Source of the DNA: Euwallacea fornicatus
Lineage: Eukaryota > Arthropoda > Insecta > Coleoptera > Curculionidae
DNA length: 64,000 nucleotides
Assembly: GCF_040115645.1 (NCBI RefSeq)
Contig: NC_089546.1
Span: forward strand, 3,321,001 to 3,385,000
Direction of reading: 5' to 3'
Part shown: one piece after another, positions 34,575 to 45,644 of the stretch
Numbering within the stretch: position 1 is the first letter of the stretch
Layout of the letters: each line of letters begins with the position of its first letter
The notes under the pieces: generated by a model
What the model saw: the letters and a program-made list of their open reading frames with translations, nothing else
The model's database searches: none
What the model was told of the DNA's origin: nothing
Position numbers and translations under genes: made by a program

Positions 34575-35640
34575 AAATAAGAAAAAATGTAAAATACTAA
34601 ATTATTTTTCAACATACTCTCCTATGAGATTGACACACTTTCCCAGCGATGTTCTATACCCTGTTCATAGTAACAAGTTTCTAATGTTTCTAAGAAGGCA
34701 TCGACCTCGAACTCCACCTCTTCATTATTGGCAAATCTTCAAGTTGGGAAATAGAAGTCTGAGGGGGACAAATCTAGCTAATTGGGTGGGCGAGGAAAAA
34801 ATTCGAAACCAAGTCGATTCATTATGGCTAACGCGATGCCGGAAGTATGGACTGGTGCGTTGTCTTGATGAAACAAGACTTTCGTTTTGGCCAAATGTGG
34901 TCGCATTTTCCTAATTTCTGCACTCTAAACGCTGCAATACATTTGTATAATATTCTTCATTTATTGTTTTTCTTTTAGGGAGATGGTCAATAAAAATAAT
35001 CCCAAAAAACTGAGGCTCTCACCGTTCCTGCAGATGGAACGGTTTTCACCTTCTTTGGGGCCGATTTTCCCCTTTGAGTCTCGTGTTTTAACTACTCTTT
35101 CGTCGCAAGTTTGAAATAATGAACCCATGTTTCATCCATTGTTGCGAATCGACGTAAAAACTCGGCTTCATTGCTGCAAACCATTGCTAAGCACTCCCTC
35201 CCGGCGCTGTTTTTGTAGCATTCGTGGCATCCATTCTGCACACAGCTTTCTTACATCCAATTGTTAGGTGAAAATGTGATGTATAGTACTTTTTTAAATG
35301 CCTCTCAAATCTATTAGCTAGCGCAATTTCAACCTATGGCCTTTCAGTGCAGTTTTGCGAATTTGCACCACAATATTTGTAGTGGTCAGATCTGGAGTGT
35401 CATCGGGCCGACCACTGCGTAGTTTGGCTTGGCCGCTCTTTCAACCATGTTTAAACTCTGTCACCCAATATTTTACATCTATTTATAAAGGACTAGATTG
35501 ACCGCTTTGATGTTGAATGGACTAAGATCTTTCAAATGAAATGATCGATAACTCGTTTTCTCCATTTTCATGAAATCTTTAGAAGCGGTCACTAAAAATG
35601 GCTCGAAAACAAACACAAATCAATGTAGTGCCCCCCTAAA
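34575..35640 (-). pseudogene. Broken mariner transposase (copy b)
   Basis: Minus-strand blocks in order: HLKDLSPFNIKAVNLVL (N-terminal helix-turn-helix; relatives read 'LKGLSPSNIKAEL'), FLRRFATMDETWVHYFKLAT with the first Asp, APKKVKTVPSAGTV, KMRPHLAKTKVLFHQDNAPV with the second Asp, MNRLGFEFFPRPP, NEEVEFEVDAFLETL, and YYEQGIEHRWES near the C-terminus. It is the same irritans-like DD34D subfamily as the other copies, with several stops and frameshifts. A segment around the LKKWLGG region is deleted. Confidence 0.75.
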
Positions 35641-35705
35641 CATAAGCTTTTTAAGGTTAAGTCTTTGTAATATAGGAAAATTTTTAACAAAAATATCGCC
35701 ATCTA

Positions 35706-37307
35706 CAGTAGTTGCCAAAAGTAGATAGACAAACCGAATTTTTCAATTAAATCATGCATATGTAAATTGATCTGTTTCCTGTGCATGTATGTTATTTCCC
35801 ACAAAACACGTTGTAAGAAATAATAAGCAAATGTTGATGAAGTTACTTTATTGTCAATAAAAAAATAAATCTTTGGAGTTAACCTGGTTAAACGTAGATA
35901 GACGTGGTAAAACAGTTGAATTTACTTTGAATTCTTAAGATATCAGAAAATCATTAATACAATTTGCATTTGGTCTGATGTATCAGGCATTATAGTCTGC
36001 AACATGCCTCGTAACGTAAAAGTGTCCACTGATTTAAAAGGGCGAATTGTTAAAGCTTTAATGAGGGTGAGCGGCAAGTGCAAATTGCCCGCAGGTTCGA
36101 TGTTAAAAAAAACTATTTGGGCTATAACATAAATGTATCAAAGAACTGGATCAATTATCCCGAAACTAAAAACTGTACGACCAAGGAAGCCAAACAAAAG
36201 AGATGTGCGGAAGATAAAGGCTATTAGTTCGAGAAATCCATTCAGGTTTTCTGAGAAAACTCGATACGAGCTGGAAGTTTTCTGAATTTCTGGTCTTCAA
36301 GGCCTGTAAGACGAAGACTAGTTCAAGAGAAATTATTTGCATATAGGCTAGCAAACAAAAAAAATTTACAGTAAAAAAAATCCGAAGGCTCGAATGGAAT
36401 TTGCTAAACAACATACTCATAGGCTCAAACAGAATTGGAAACGAGTTTGCTGGAGCGACGAATCCAAGTTCAATTTGTTTAATTCCGATGGCATTCAATA
36501 CGTTAGACGTCCCACTGGTCAGCGATTAAACCCTAAATATAACACACCCACGGTTAGGCATGGAGGATAATTGGTAATGATATGGGAATATTCCGGCGGT
36601 TTTGGTAATGATATGGGGATATTTCAGCGGTTTTAGTATTTACCCACTACATAAAATAAATAGACATATTTGTGTACAGGGATATACTTCAGAATGTTAT
36701 GTTACCTTATGTTGAGGACAATTCACCCTTAAGATTCCACTTTCAACACGACAACTACCCCAAACATTCCTCAAAGTTAGTTAAACGATTTCTCAAAAAA
36801 GGAAAAATGTCGATTTTGAAGTGGCCTTCCCAGACGCCCCATAGAAAACCTGCGGCAAATTGCTGATCAAGAGTTGAGAGATAAAAATTGTTGAAATTGT
36901 GATGAACTGTTCACTGAAATACAAGAAAAGTAACAAAATATTGATCCAGCAATGTTAAACAAATTGACTGAATCAATGCCGCGTCGATGTCAGGCGGTCA
37001 TTGACAATACTGGGTATTTTAACAAACATTATTGCCTTAGGAAAGTCTCGATTAATTTTTGGAATAAATTGAAGAAAATTGTTAAGTGTTTATTTTTAAT
37101 TTTTAAATTGTCTACCTACATTCGACCAAGTGAATTCCAAAGATTTATTTTTTATTGACACTAAAGTAACTTTATCAACATTTGTTTATTTTTTCTTATA
37201 AAGTGTTTTGCGGCGAGAAACATACATGCGTAAGCGAATAGAACAATTAACATATGCATAATTTAATCGAAACATTCTATTTGTCTATTTACTTTTGCGC
37301 ACTGCTG
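35706..37307 (+). mobile_element. Tc1-type element with TIRs of about 200 bp, nested in a mariner
   Basis: Left end CAGTAGTTGCCAAAAGTAGA and inverted right end CAGCAGTGCGCAAAAGTAAA match. The match continues through GATAGACAAA, GCATATGT, GCATGTATGTT and GTTGATGAAGTTACTTTA/GTTGATAAAGTTACTTTA for about 200 bp. TA lies at 35704-35705 and 37308-37309. The length of 1.60 kb fits a complete Tc1 element with long inverted repeats. It carries a decayed transposase and lies inside mariner copy b. Confidence 0.9.
36004..37040 (+). pseudogene. Broken Tc1 transposase in the nested element
   Basis: From ATG at 36004 the frame reads MPRNVKVSTDLKGRIVKALM. Further on are PRKPNKRDVRKIKAISSRNP (linker), ARMEFAKQHTHRLKQNWKRV, CWSDESKFNLFNSDGIQYVR with the first Asp, NPKYNTPTVRHGG, then after a stop a duplicated GFGNDMG-like stretch. 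A later frame gives MYRDILQNVMLPYVED, FHFQHDNYPKHSSKLVKRFL with the second Asp, and MSILKWPSQTPHRKP. The Glu region is damaged. The end is LTESMPRRCQAVIDNTGYF. It is a DD34E-type Tc1 transposase with stops throughout. Near 36570-36635 the words TTGGTAATGATATGGG and AT(A)TT(C/T)C(A/C)G(C)GG occur twice, a local tandem duplication. Confidence 0.8.
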
Positions 37308-37349
37308 TATATGTCCATTTGGACACTTCTGGGAGCATCCTCGTACTGT

Positions 37350-38140
37350 CCTGTCATATCCAATAATTGAGCTTAATGCGACTTTTTGGATATCATTAAA
37401 CCCTCATTGACTCGCAAAATTGAAAACGAGATTCGCCCGACAAACATGGGGACAGGAAACGCCAGGCCCTACATGCAAACAAAATTGCGAACAATAGCGT
37501 TGTAGGCCATAGAATTTCCGCCGGAACATCGTTCCTTATTCTTGTATATTCTTTTAAAGGCGACCGTGGAAATTTGAAAGTCAACAATAAAGTGATTCTC
37601 TAAATAGAATGCTCGCAAGCTCTTAAATAAGAACACGAGGGACAAACATGTCAAAATCTTAAATATTGCCTGTATTGACTTTTGCTTTTCACAATAGAAC
37701 GACACGGGGCGGAAATGTATACACGCCGTCTTATAAAAATTGATAGTTGTGTAATAGATTTCGTAAGATTTATATGGGGATGTTGAATTGACCACCTCTT
37801 TACGTCTAAAATAGAAAAGAGATTATCCGGGATGATTTATGGAGGCGGGCATTTCAGCTGATCCTCCAAGTTGTTACACGTTTATAGATCTACATACGCA
37901 TCAGATTATTGGTGAGCCGGTAACCTTAGGAGGTACCACCTTTATTGCTTCATGTTCGTTGTAGTTTTTAAGACAGCTCGCCAAATTTAAGTCGGTCCTC
38001 TTGTTCTCGCATGGGAGCAACCTTAATTAATCGTTCTTTTATAAGTAACATGACGTACCTAATTTAGTCTTCTAGTTGTAATATTAGTTAGAGCATAATG
38101 TTATGTTGAATTTATTTCATAAACAAAAAAAAGATAAACG
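37350..38140. other. Gene-free stretch
   Basis: The 108-codon minus-strand frame at 37469-37795 overlaps another minus frame, has no recognised domain, and is probably chance. Confidence 0.4.
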
Positions 38141-38399
38141 TTATGGAAAAAATTTAAGAGACATTTTTGCACAAAAGTATGGACCCTTCGGAAAATGATT
38201 TTTAATTTAACGAAAACCGGTGGCGCATCATATTTTTCGTTTCCAATATTCAGAGTCATATCAATGGGGAAGCCACTGGTGAAATGAAAAACTTTATGTT
38301 CCCCTTAAGAGATGTGACCCTACACTTACTTTACGCTCCTTAATTTGAATAAAAACATTTATCGTTGCAACGGGCTTATTAGGAAAAATCTTTCGAAGA

Positions 38400-38525
38400 A
38401 TATTTTTGTTGCCCTATATTTCAGAGAGGAAGTGAAACCGGGCCCACGTTTATATGAACTTTTTTTCTTTAATTATCTACCGATTTATTCCCAGAATTTT
38501 TGAAACACTAGTATGAAACGCCCTG
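38400..38525. repeat. Arm of a foldback element (family A)
   Basis: Inverted, this reads CAGGGCGTTTCATACTAG, then AGTTCATATAAACGTGGGCC and a TATAGGG-like segment. It matches the arms of the complete family A element at 49598-50298. TA follows at 38526-38527. The left arm was not found. Confidence 0.55.
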
Positions 38526-38529
38526 TATG

Positions 38530-39550
38530 GTGAAACATTACCCATCCCAATTACTTTATAACCAGGCAGCAGGTACTGGATTGTTATTAAGTGTCCATCC
38601 GAAGATGTTCTGTTATTCAGGTCTATGGGCTACTGGTCGTCCTGGTACCGTAAAATATAACATGAAAAAAACTATAACGAATATTAAAATATATTGTGCC
38701 TTTTAAACTCGGAGTGAAACAACTTCGATAAAACACCCTGCTTTCTAAACATCAACTCATCATTCAAAACGAACCATCAGTGCGTTAACTATACCCCTTC
38801 ATGCGTAATAAAGTGAAAATATTTTTGATTATCCAGCCACCAAATTTGAATTTCCTCATAATTGATGAAGTTGCAAACATTCAAACAAATATAATCACAT
38901 AAATGTCAATAATTACCGTTCGTAAAATTTATGTTAATTATTTAGTATTCAATAATGTTGTTTGTTCATTTGCGCTAATCACTAGCGTATATTTTGTCAG
39001 CAAAATAGGCCTTTCAAATGATTGTAGCTTTCGGTCATGACTCACAATTTATGTATGTAATTAGCTTCTGGTGCTGACTGGATTATTTAAAAATTTTCAA
39101 ATCTCAAAAAGAGTTGAAAAACGATATAATGACGCTTAAAGCTCTCAAAAATCATTTAGTTATCTTGGGTACATGGACATTCTATAAACAAACCAAAACA
39201 ATCATTCAATGGGAGGCGAACAGGTATGAGCACAATAGATTTTAACTTCCACCCTCGGTAAATTTACTGCTGTATTGTGTCTTGGGCATTATGAATGAAT
39301 AAGTGGGCGCATGGATGGGTGAAGATACCCCGTAGCTAATGCCCAGCCAAACAACTGTTTTGGGATCGTTAAAACCACCAATAAAACGGTCCAGTGCACG
39401 AGAGAACTGGGAAATTACCGTATCTACACACCTATTGTGAATGATTTTGAAAGGGGACTGAATCAGGCCTTACTGCCTTATCACGTCCTGAAGCGAAGAA
39501 AAAAAAAGATAAACACACATTGTAAAGAATTTTATATACAATGAAAAACA
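38530..39550. other. Gene-free stretch
   Basis: No gene recognised. On the minus strand a good splice-acceptor-like pyrimidine tract ending TTCAG lies near 39490, downstream of the ORF at 39559-40098. Confidence 0.35.
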
Positions 39551-39558
39551 ATATGAAG

Positions 39559-40098
39559 CTACCACAACCATTTTAGTTGCCGTTCAGGGCCCTTTTTAGA
39601 TTTACGATGAGTCTGTATCTCAACCCCAGCTCCAGTGACGGGATTCCTGGGAATCGCTGATACAGATACCTTCTCATCTTCCTGGCTTAGCACTGGTAAT
39701 TTCGAAGTCGTCTTAGTGGGATTGCTATTAGGATTAGATCCTCCCACAATAACCTTCCTTTCAGGTCTCAACTTCGTCCCTTCAGGACTGAATTGCTGGC
39801 GCGAAATTACGTCATCGGATCTAGATGAGTCCCCTTTTTCTAGTTTCAACTTTTGCATCTCGTCTTCAATACCTTTCGGCAGAAAATCGTCACTGTGCTC
39901 TTCCTTGGTATTGAAATTCTTCATCTGATTTTTTTTTGATAACGAACCATATTCAAAACTTGAAGAACTTGAATGAAGATTTCCTCGGCGGCGCAGCTTA
40001 GGTAGGTGGTGTTGACCATTGGCTGAGAATATTTGAGTTCCATCAGTATCACCTTTTTTCTGCTCTTTCAAACAAAATATATCACTTTCATTACGCAT
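39559..40098 (-). CDS. 179-aa hypothetical protein, the only long intact ORF
   Basis: The frame opens at ATG 40098 and has an in-frame TAA 24 bases upstream, so the start is well defined. It ends with ...LKWLW. The protein is hydrophilic and rich in Ser, Lys, Glu and Pro, without signal peptide or membrane segment, and probably mostly disordered. A Ser run (HSSSSSFEYGS) lies near residue 43. SRQQFSPEGTKLRPERK is near residue 100, and PRNPVTGAGVEIQTHRK is near residue 152. NPVTG.G followed by an aromatic C-terminal Leu-Trp recalls the microtubule-associated protein Jupiter, but only that short motif agrees and I do not assign it. No TIR or transposase relation was seen. It could be a single-exon gene, one exon of a larger gene, or a retrocopy. 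The frame is longer and more protein-like than others in this AT-rich DNA. Confidence 0.45.
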   Translation of the reverse strand: MRNESDIFCLKEQKKGDTDGTQIFSANGQHHLPKLRRRGNLHSSSSSFEYGSLSKKNQMKNFNTKEEHSDDFLPKGIEDEMQKLKLEKGDSSRSDDVISRQQFSPEGTKLRPERKVIVGGSNPNSNPTKTTSKLPVLSQEDEKVSVSAIPRNPVTGAGVEIQTHRKSKKGPERQLKWLW

Positions 40099-40310
40099 TA
40101 TATCGGATTTATTTGTAAATTAACGAGTATGGTATAAGGTGAGACAAAATTGACTGGCATTAGTGTCAACGAGTCATATTTGGTTGTATAGGTAAGTTTT
40201 ATCACTTAACTACGCCTGTTATGGTAGCAGTCATGCTATGCTAGGTTAGTAGCTGGTATTTCACCTTCTCAATATGGATATTATTATTGTTTGCAATACT
40301 TCTTCATTTA

Positions 40311-41240
40311 TCAAAAGCTTCTGAAAATTGAGCGGACCGTCGAATCTAAATCACTACCAAAAATGAAGTCTTTCATCGTCAAGTTTGATTCAAAAACTGC
40401 CTTGAGAAGCAGATATTCACAGAAAGGTTCCCACAGATTTCTATCATTGAAATTCTCGAAGAAATTCCTTAGTAAGTCCTTGAAAATATGCATTTTATGG
40501 AAAATGTTTGAAGGACACGTTGACCAGTTCTTCTAGTGTATCCTGAATTTTAAAATAAATTTGAGTTTTTTCAGGCACTTCCTCTTGAAGTTTCCTCTTC
40601 GTCAAATTCAATTTTTAAAATTTCTTCAAAAACAGAAATATATAGAAAGATTGAAAATTATGTGACGAATTTATCAGGAACTTGTGACACAACGAACCAT
40701 CATACTTCACGAACTGCAATTGCTAAATGAATGTCGTTAAGTTGAGGCGTTTTTTCCTCTAAATAATCCATAAATTGTCTTTTTTTCTTCTTCATTTTCA
40801 AGTTCTTTAAAATCAATATCGTTGAATAAAACCTAAGCTCTCCCGCTGATTACGGATAACCATAGCACTTTACTCCTTTAGATTCCCTTCAGTAAACATG
40901 GATTCAGTGATGCAAACAATATTTCCAGATTAAATATCATTTTTCTTCCTTTAACCTTCTACACAGCTTCAGCTTTAACAACGCCTGATTGAATTGTTCT
41001 GGATTGAAAGAATTTCTAGGATTACTTCCCAAAACGTCTTCTGTGGCATAGAAACATACCAAGTTTTAATTGTATTTTTTGAATGAAGTTCTTTTTCTCT
41101 AATTATATTCAATATTCCTAGGGAATTGTTCGTCCAGCAGCGTTTTCTTAATGAGAGCTTCGTTTTTTCCGATATTTTTTCGTAAGGTTAATTTTGCTCT
41201 ATTGAAAAATCCACAAGTCTAATGATAGATCAACAGTACT
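40311..41240 (-). pseudogene. Frameshifted coding-like stretch of unknown family
   Basis: Several minus-strand frames look protein-like in succession: NEALIKKTLLDEQFPRNIEY near 41170, SFNPEQFNQALLKLKLCRRL near 41000, LFNDIDFKELENEEEKKTIY near 40800, EKTQIYFKIQDTLEELVNVS near 40560. After a 1-base shift near 40495 comes MHIFKDLLRNFFENFNDRNL continuing to a stop at 40311. The segments join in order by frameshifts, as in a decayed gene. I do not recognise the family. It lies 213 bases upstream of the 179-aa ORF on the same strand, so the two may be related, but the reading frames differ. Confidence 0.35.
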
Positions 41241-41962
41241 CACATCATCCGCGATTTTTTGTGACACGTAATTTCTTTTTTATCATATGCCCTTGTTACC
41301 AAATAAAAGAGCGGAAAATTCTCAAAAATCCTCAATTTTCAGCCCTGCTTAAGAAAGACAGTTACTATTTGTTTACAGAGAAGTAGTGAGATGAACTATA
41401 AACGAAGAATATTTTAACAGTAAGTATTCATTTTTTGGTAAGTTTCGTTTTCGAAACTTATTCTTGTTCAAAAATTTTTAACAAACATAGCTACTTTTCG
41501 AAAACAGAGGATGTATTAGAAATTTGATCGATTAAACTTAATTCTTCTGTATCTCCCTTGACCGCAAATAATCTGTGTTCTACAAGTTTTTTACCACAGA
41601 ATGAAACCAAAAATTCTCCACGAAAATTGTCAAATTTGGGTTATATCGAATATGTATATAAACGCATTATTCACGTTCGCTAGCATTTCTTATACTGTAA
41701 GTACGTATTAATAGTAGGCACTATTATGTGCTCAGAAGCTAGTACAAAACTACTCTGTTTTTATAGAGCCTCGGACAAAATTACTCTGTATTTAATTTGA
41801 AAAACAAAGACTTTTTGAAGGGCTGGATGTTTTCTAAATAACTTTTATTTGAAGTTATACTAAGAAAATTCATTATTCGGTAATGTTGTGTCGCAGTCTG
41901 AATTGAATTACGTCGACATGAACGCATATAAGAGATACTTTTCGACAGTATTCATATAAGTA

Positions 41963-43085
41963 TGAGAATAGTTCCAGAAGTACCTGATCTACCACTTAGA
42001 GAAAAAAAATTACAAAGCATTACATTATTTCTCGACATAGAATGTTTCAGAATAGGCATCAACCTGAGACTCCACCTCTTCATTTTTGGCAAATCTCTTT
42101 CCATCGAGCTACTTTATCAAGTATGGAAATTAAAAATAATCGAAGAAGGCTAAATCTGGCGAATAAGAGGGGTGAGGAAAAGATTCGAAACCAAGTTGAT
42201 TGATTTTGGCCACTGCGATAGCGGAAGTGTGAATTGATGCGTTGTCTTGATGAAAGTTGTCTTTTTTCTTTAAATGCGGTCGCTTTTCTCTAGTTTCTTC
42301 GCTCAACCACTGCAATAAATTTGTATAATATTCTCCGTTTATTACTTTTCCTTTAGAGAGATAGTTAATAAAAGTTCACTAAAAAACTGACGTCATCGCC
42401 TTTCCTGCAGATGAAACAGTTTTTCTCCTTTTTTAAAGCCGATTCTCTCCTTTGATTCCACTGTTTTAACAATTCTTTCATCTCAAGTGTTAACTGATAG
42501 ACTCAGGTTTCATCCACGGTTACAAATCGATGCAAAAACTCGGGTTTATTCCTGCGAAACTTCACCAAACACTCTCTTATAACTATTTTTGTTTATTTGT
42601 TAGTAATCGTGGCACCCATTTAGCACGCAGCTTTCCCATATCGAATTTTTCAAATGAAAATACGATGTACAGCACTTTTCCAAACGCCTCTCTTCCAGTA
42701 GAGTTTTGTGGATTTTCACCACAATATCTGGAGTGTCATTGGGCTGACCACTGTGTAGTTTGTCTTGCAGTTCTCACAACCACGTTTAAACTTTATAGTT
42801 GCTAACGAGGCACCAGATTCCCTCAGAGTAGAATCCAATTCCGCTTAGATGTTGGATGGACCAACGTTCAAATGAATGAATCACGTATCGATGATATATT
42901 TTTTCTAAGTTCGCAAAATGTGTAAAAGCTTTCATTAAAAACGGATCCAAAACTAACACAAATCAATGTAACACCCTTAAACACTACACATAAGCTTTTT
43001 AAGGTTAAGTCTTTGTGATATAGGAAAATTTTTAACAAAAAATCGTCCTTTGTATTTCAGGGCGGGGACTTCTGGGTTATTCTCG
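41963..43085 (-). mobile_element. Mariner copy c with both TIRs
   Basis: Left end TGAGAATAGTTCCAGAAGTA (3' TIR) and inverted right end CGAGAATAACCCAGAAGTCC (5' TIR) are bordered by TA at 41961-41962 and 43086-43087. At 1.12 kb it is a little short for mariner, in line with small internal deletions. It gives the reference ends used to interpret copies a, b, d and e. Confidence 0.85.
42000..42960 (-). pseudogene. Broken mariner transposase (copy c)
   Basis: Minus-strand blocks: LKGLVHPTSKRNWILL-like N-terminus near 42880, MDETXVYQLTLEMKELLKQ-like region near 42500, KRPHLKKKDNFHQDNASIHT with the second catalytic Asp (42280-42240), and INQLGFESFPHPSYSPDLAF followed by FDYF with the last Asp. The C-terminus is worn. 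It belongs to the irritans-like DD34D group. It carries many stops and a deletion after the last Asp. Confidence 0.7.
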
Positions 43086-43089
43086 TATC

Positions 43090-43870
43090 AATAAACAGAT
43101 CTAATATCGAAATATCGCCATCTCTGACCTTGATATTATGGAAATAAAATTGGTTTCGGAAACGCAATAAAAAAGTCAACACACAAGATGAATGAGAAGA
43201 ACATCCCGAGTTAACAGGGTGGGTAGGCCAGGTGTCAGGGACACAATAAGCCCCGTGAAATCGCCCCACGCCCAACGTTTAAGGGGATTTGCCCATGTGA
43301 TTACGCAAGTATGAATGCCAAAACGACCGATTTTTCTGTCGCGTTTTTGTAATTGATTGTAAAGGGGAGATTAACTTTGGGACAGTTAGATCCTAATAAA
43401 TTTTACTTTTATATCGATGACTTTCGGTGGCGAATTCGCCTCTCTTGGAGGTCTGCAGTGAGAAATTGTATGCTTCAATGACTGGCGGCTAATAAAAAGT
43501 TGCCAGTATTAAATTTCAGGACTTGGAGCATTCCCCAAAAGAGAAGGCTCATTAAGTTGCAACCCCAACCAGGAAATTGCCTTCGTTGTTTCGCAATATG
43601 TCAGGCAGAGCAAACAATGACGTCAGGTTCGTAAACAATCTTATTATTAGAAGCGTGTTACAGCTAGGGGGGTTTACATTAACTAGTTATACTGCGCACG
43701 ATAACTGCTGCGTATTATCCTTATTATTTAGTTTTTTTGAGCAATGAAATTTTAAATAATCAAGGAAACAAAGAACCTAAGGGTTCGCCCAAGAATATTA
43801 GGGGCGTAGCTCATCGTCAGTGTTGGTAGGCAGAAATTAATTATTTCTTTCATTAGTAGAAGTTTATTAA
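43090..43870. other. Gene-free stretch
   Basis: Moderate G+C, no recognised gene. ATATCGCCATCT at 43108-43119 also occurs at the copy b mariner/Tc1 junction (35694-35705), so part of this stretch may be a second piece of mariner 5' end. Confidence 0.3.
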
Positions 43871-43875
43871 TTAAG

Positions 43876-44170
43876 GAAGCGCTTGAGATTCGTCTTATTG
43901 TTTGCTCAGCGTCATCTCAACCCTTTTGGCACGGATGAGAGCAACTTTAAAATGGAAACTTTTAGGAGAACGGCGAACGCCGCCATTCCGCGGCACAAAA
44001 ACAAAATTAATTATGAATTCCCTCCTCCTCTTCCATCTGCTTGCCACCCCTTTTCCCGGTCAGGGATGTTTGTTTCATGGTTAGGAGGAATTTTCGGTTA
44101 TTATCTTTCCCGAAGGGTATTATTCATAATTATGATGATTACGTCATCGTAATAATTATTGCCTGTCTAA
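43876..44170. promoter_or_regulatory. Candidate conserved noncoding element with CRE/homeodomain palindrome
   Basis: GC-richer sequence in AT-rich flanks. At 44138-44153 ATTACG and CGTAAT are inverted around TCAT, containing a TTACGTCA (CRE/ATF-like) word, with ATAATTAT on both sides. AATTAATTATGAAT occurs near 44005. Frames of 60 and 89 codons overlap in different phases, and neither is protein-like. Confidence 0.3.
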
Positions 44171-44174
44171 ATTC

Positions 44175-44990
44175 ATAAGTAATGAAGGTTTGGAGCCAAG
44201 TAATTTAATTAAAGCATTGACAAAGCTTGACATGGATGCTATTAATTGGATGAAGCAAGAATTGTCCGAGAAGTAACGATATTTTGTATTAGCGCTTTTT
44301 GGAATATTTGTTCTCAGTTGGAAACATTTAACTATTTTATTTAAATGAAGAGGGTTGACCCGTATATGTACTTAAACAACGCCCAAAACGTTTGGTTTAA
44401 AAAGAAAGACAAATTATAAATGCAAAAGTTGCAGGGTTTACCTTAAATCGCCAGAAAAAAATACGTGAAACAACACATGAATATTGCAAAATTAAGAAAG
44501 AACACAAAGCCGGTAAGTTTATAATAGAACGCCCTGTATATTTTATAAAAATTGAATAAACCCTTATTTCGTGATTTCAAAAATATATAGCTCATTGAAA
44601 TATTGTTTTGTCGTTTAAATAAAAACATAAAAAGTGAAAAGTGGATCTAACAGGTACTGACATGTAGACACGAACGAGAGCTGCGCTTGCCCTTGGGCAA
44701 TATCGTTAATTTTGTAATACACGCAAATAATTTCTAACTTTTCTTTACCTGTATAACCAATTTTACGGATGGAATGAAGAAAATAGGACAGCCGAATACA
44801 CAATAATTATTAATGACGTTCGGTCCATTTGTTTATTCGTACCAATTACTATTTGGAATAACAATATTATTCCGATTTTTAAATACAAACATCGCGAAAA
44901 AGGCTAAACCGTATTTCAACAAGTAACATATACATATTTTTAAAATAAACAAATGAAGGTCCATTCAATTTTTATAAAATATACAGGATG
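44175..44990. other. Gene-free AT-rich stretch
   Basis: No gene recognised. Confidence 0.45.
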
Positions 44991-44993
44991 TTC

Positions 44994-45310
44994 CATTATA
45001 AATTTGTGGCTTTGTGGTCTTTTTCACTTAAAAAAAAAATCATCTGTTCTGTTATGTAAAATTTTTTGAGGACTTAGGATAAACCCTACCACTTTTGCAT
45101 TTAAAGTTTTAATGTTTTTATATTAAAAGTAGTAGATGTTGTCTAAATACATAAACAGGATATTAGTGAATAAGTGTCCGACATTTCACAGGATGATTTT
45201 TTTAAATATTTTTCAGGTGGAAAGTTCTTATAAACATGTCTCCCAGCTGGTTTACTTTTCAAGATACGGAGTATTAAAGTTGAAAAAATAACCACATTTT
45301 CTTTGATACC
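44994..45310. repeat. Transposon end and family A foldback arm fragments
   Basis: A CAGGATGTTCCATTATAAAT end follows TA at 44992-44993. From about 45180 the sequence follows the left arm of the family A element: CAGGTGGAAAGTTCTTATAA, then CAAGATACGGAGTATTAAAG. No complete element can be drawn. Confidence 0.45.
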
Positions 45311-45420
45311 TTCCGATCTCTTCCAGCTAATTTTGCGAAATTTAGCATCCGGCAGTTTCTTGAAGAAATTCAGATTTATCAATGATTTAGTTGTATTTTC
45401 TAGAAAAGGCCAGGAGAGAG

Positions 45421-45638
45421 AGGATTACTCAAAAACGGTACGTTGTATGGAAAAAAGTTTCAAATAAAAATTGTCCGATAAAGAGGGAGACACGTCATGA
45501 CTATGACGTCCTGACTAAAAGTCATTATCTTCATGACATGTCCCCCTCTTTGCCGGACAACTTTTATTTGGAACTTTTCTTCATACAACCCACTGTCTTT
45601 GAGTAATCTTCAATCACAACTTTAAATGGGTCACTTTG
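45421..45638. repeat. Foldback element (family B) with arms of about 77 bp
   Basis: The left arm ATTACTCAAAAACGGTACG through GTTTCAAATAAAAATTGTCC to CACGTCATGA is matched in inverted orientation by the right arm, around a core of about 45 bp. The right arm continues to a terminus TACAAAGTGACCCATTT at about 45638, with TA at 45639-45640. The left tip is missing. No protein coding. The transcript would form a long hairpin. Confidence 0.7.
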
Positions 45639-45644
45639 TATAAC

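Larger units (their letters stand above)
34540..37343 (-). mobile_element. Mariner (copy b) interrupted by a Tc1 element
   Basis: The left end TGAGGACAGTCGCTGAAGTA follows TA at 34538-34539. It is the 3' TIR also seen in copies c, d and e. The mariner runs to the TA at 35704-35705, is interrupted by the Tc1 element at 35706-37307, and resumes at 37308. Its 5' TIR reads GGACACTTCTGGGAGCATCC then TCG, followed by TA at 37344-37345. Copy c (42 kb) shows the same 5' TIR uninterrupted. Removing the insertion would give a mariner of about 1.2 kb. Confidence 0.85.

Noticed and set aside
39635..39928. 97-codon plus-strand frame
   Set aside because: It is fully inside the 179-aa minus-strand ORF and looks like its shadow, with Ser/Leu/Phe-rich antisense composition.
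43883..44152. 89-codon and 60-codon plus frames as a small gene
   Set aside because: They overlap in different phases and cover the CRE/homeodomain palindrome. The translation is not protein-like.
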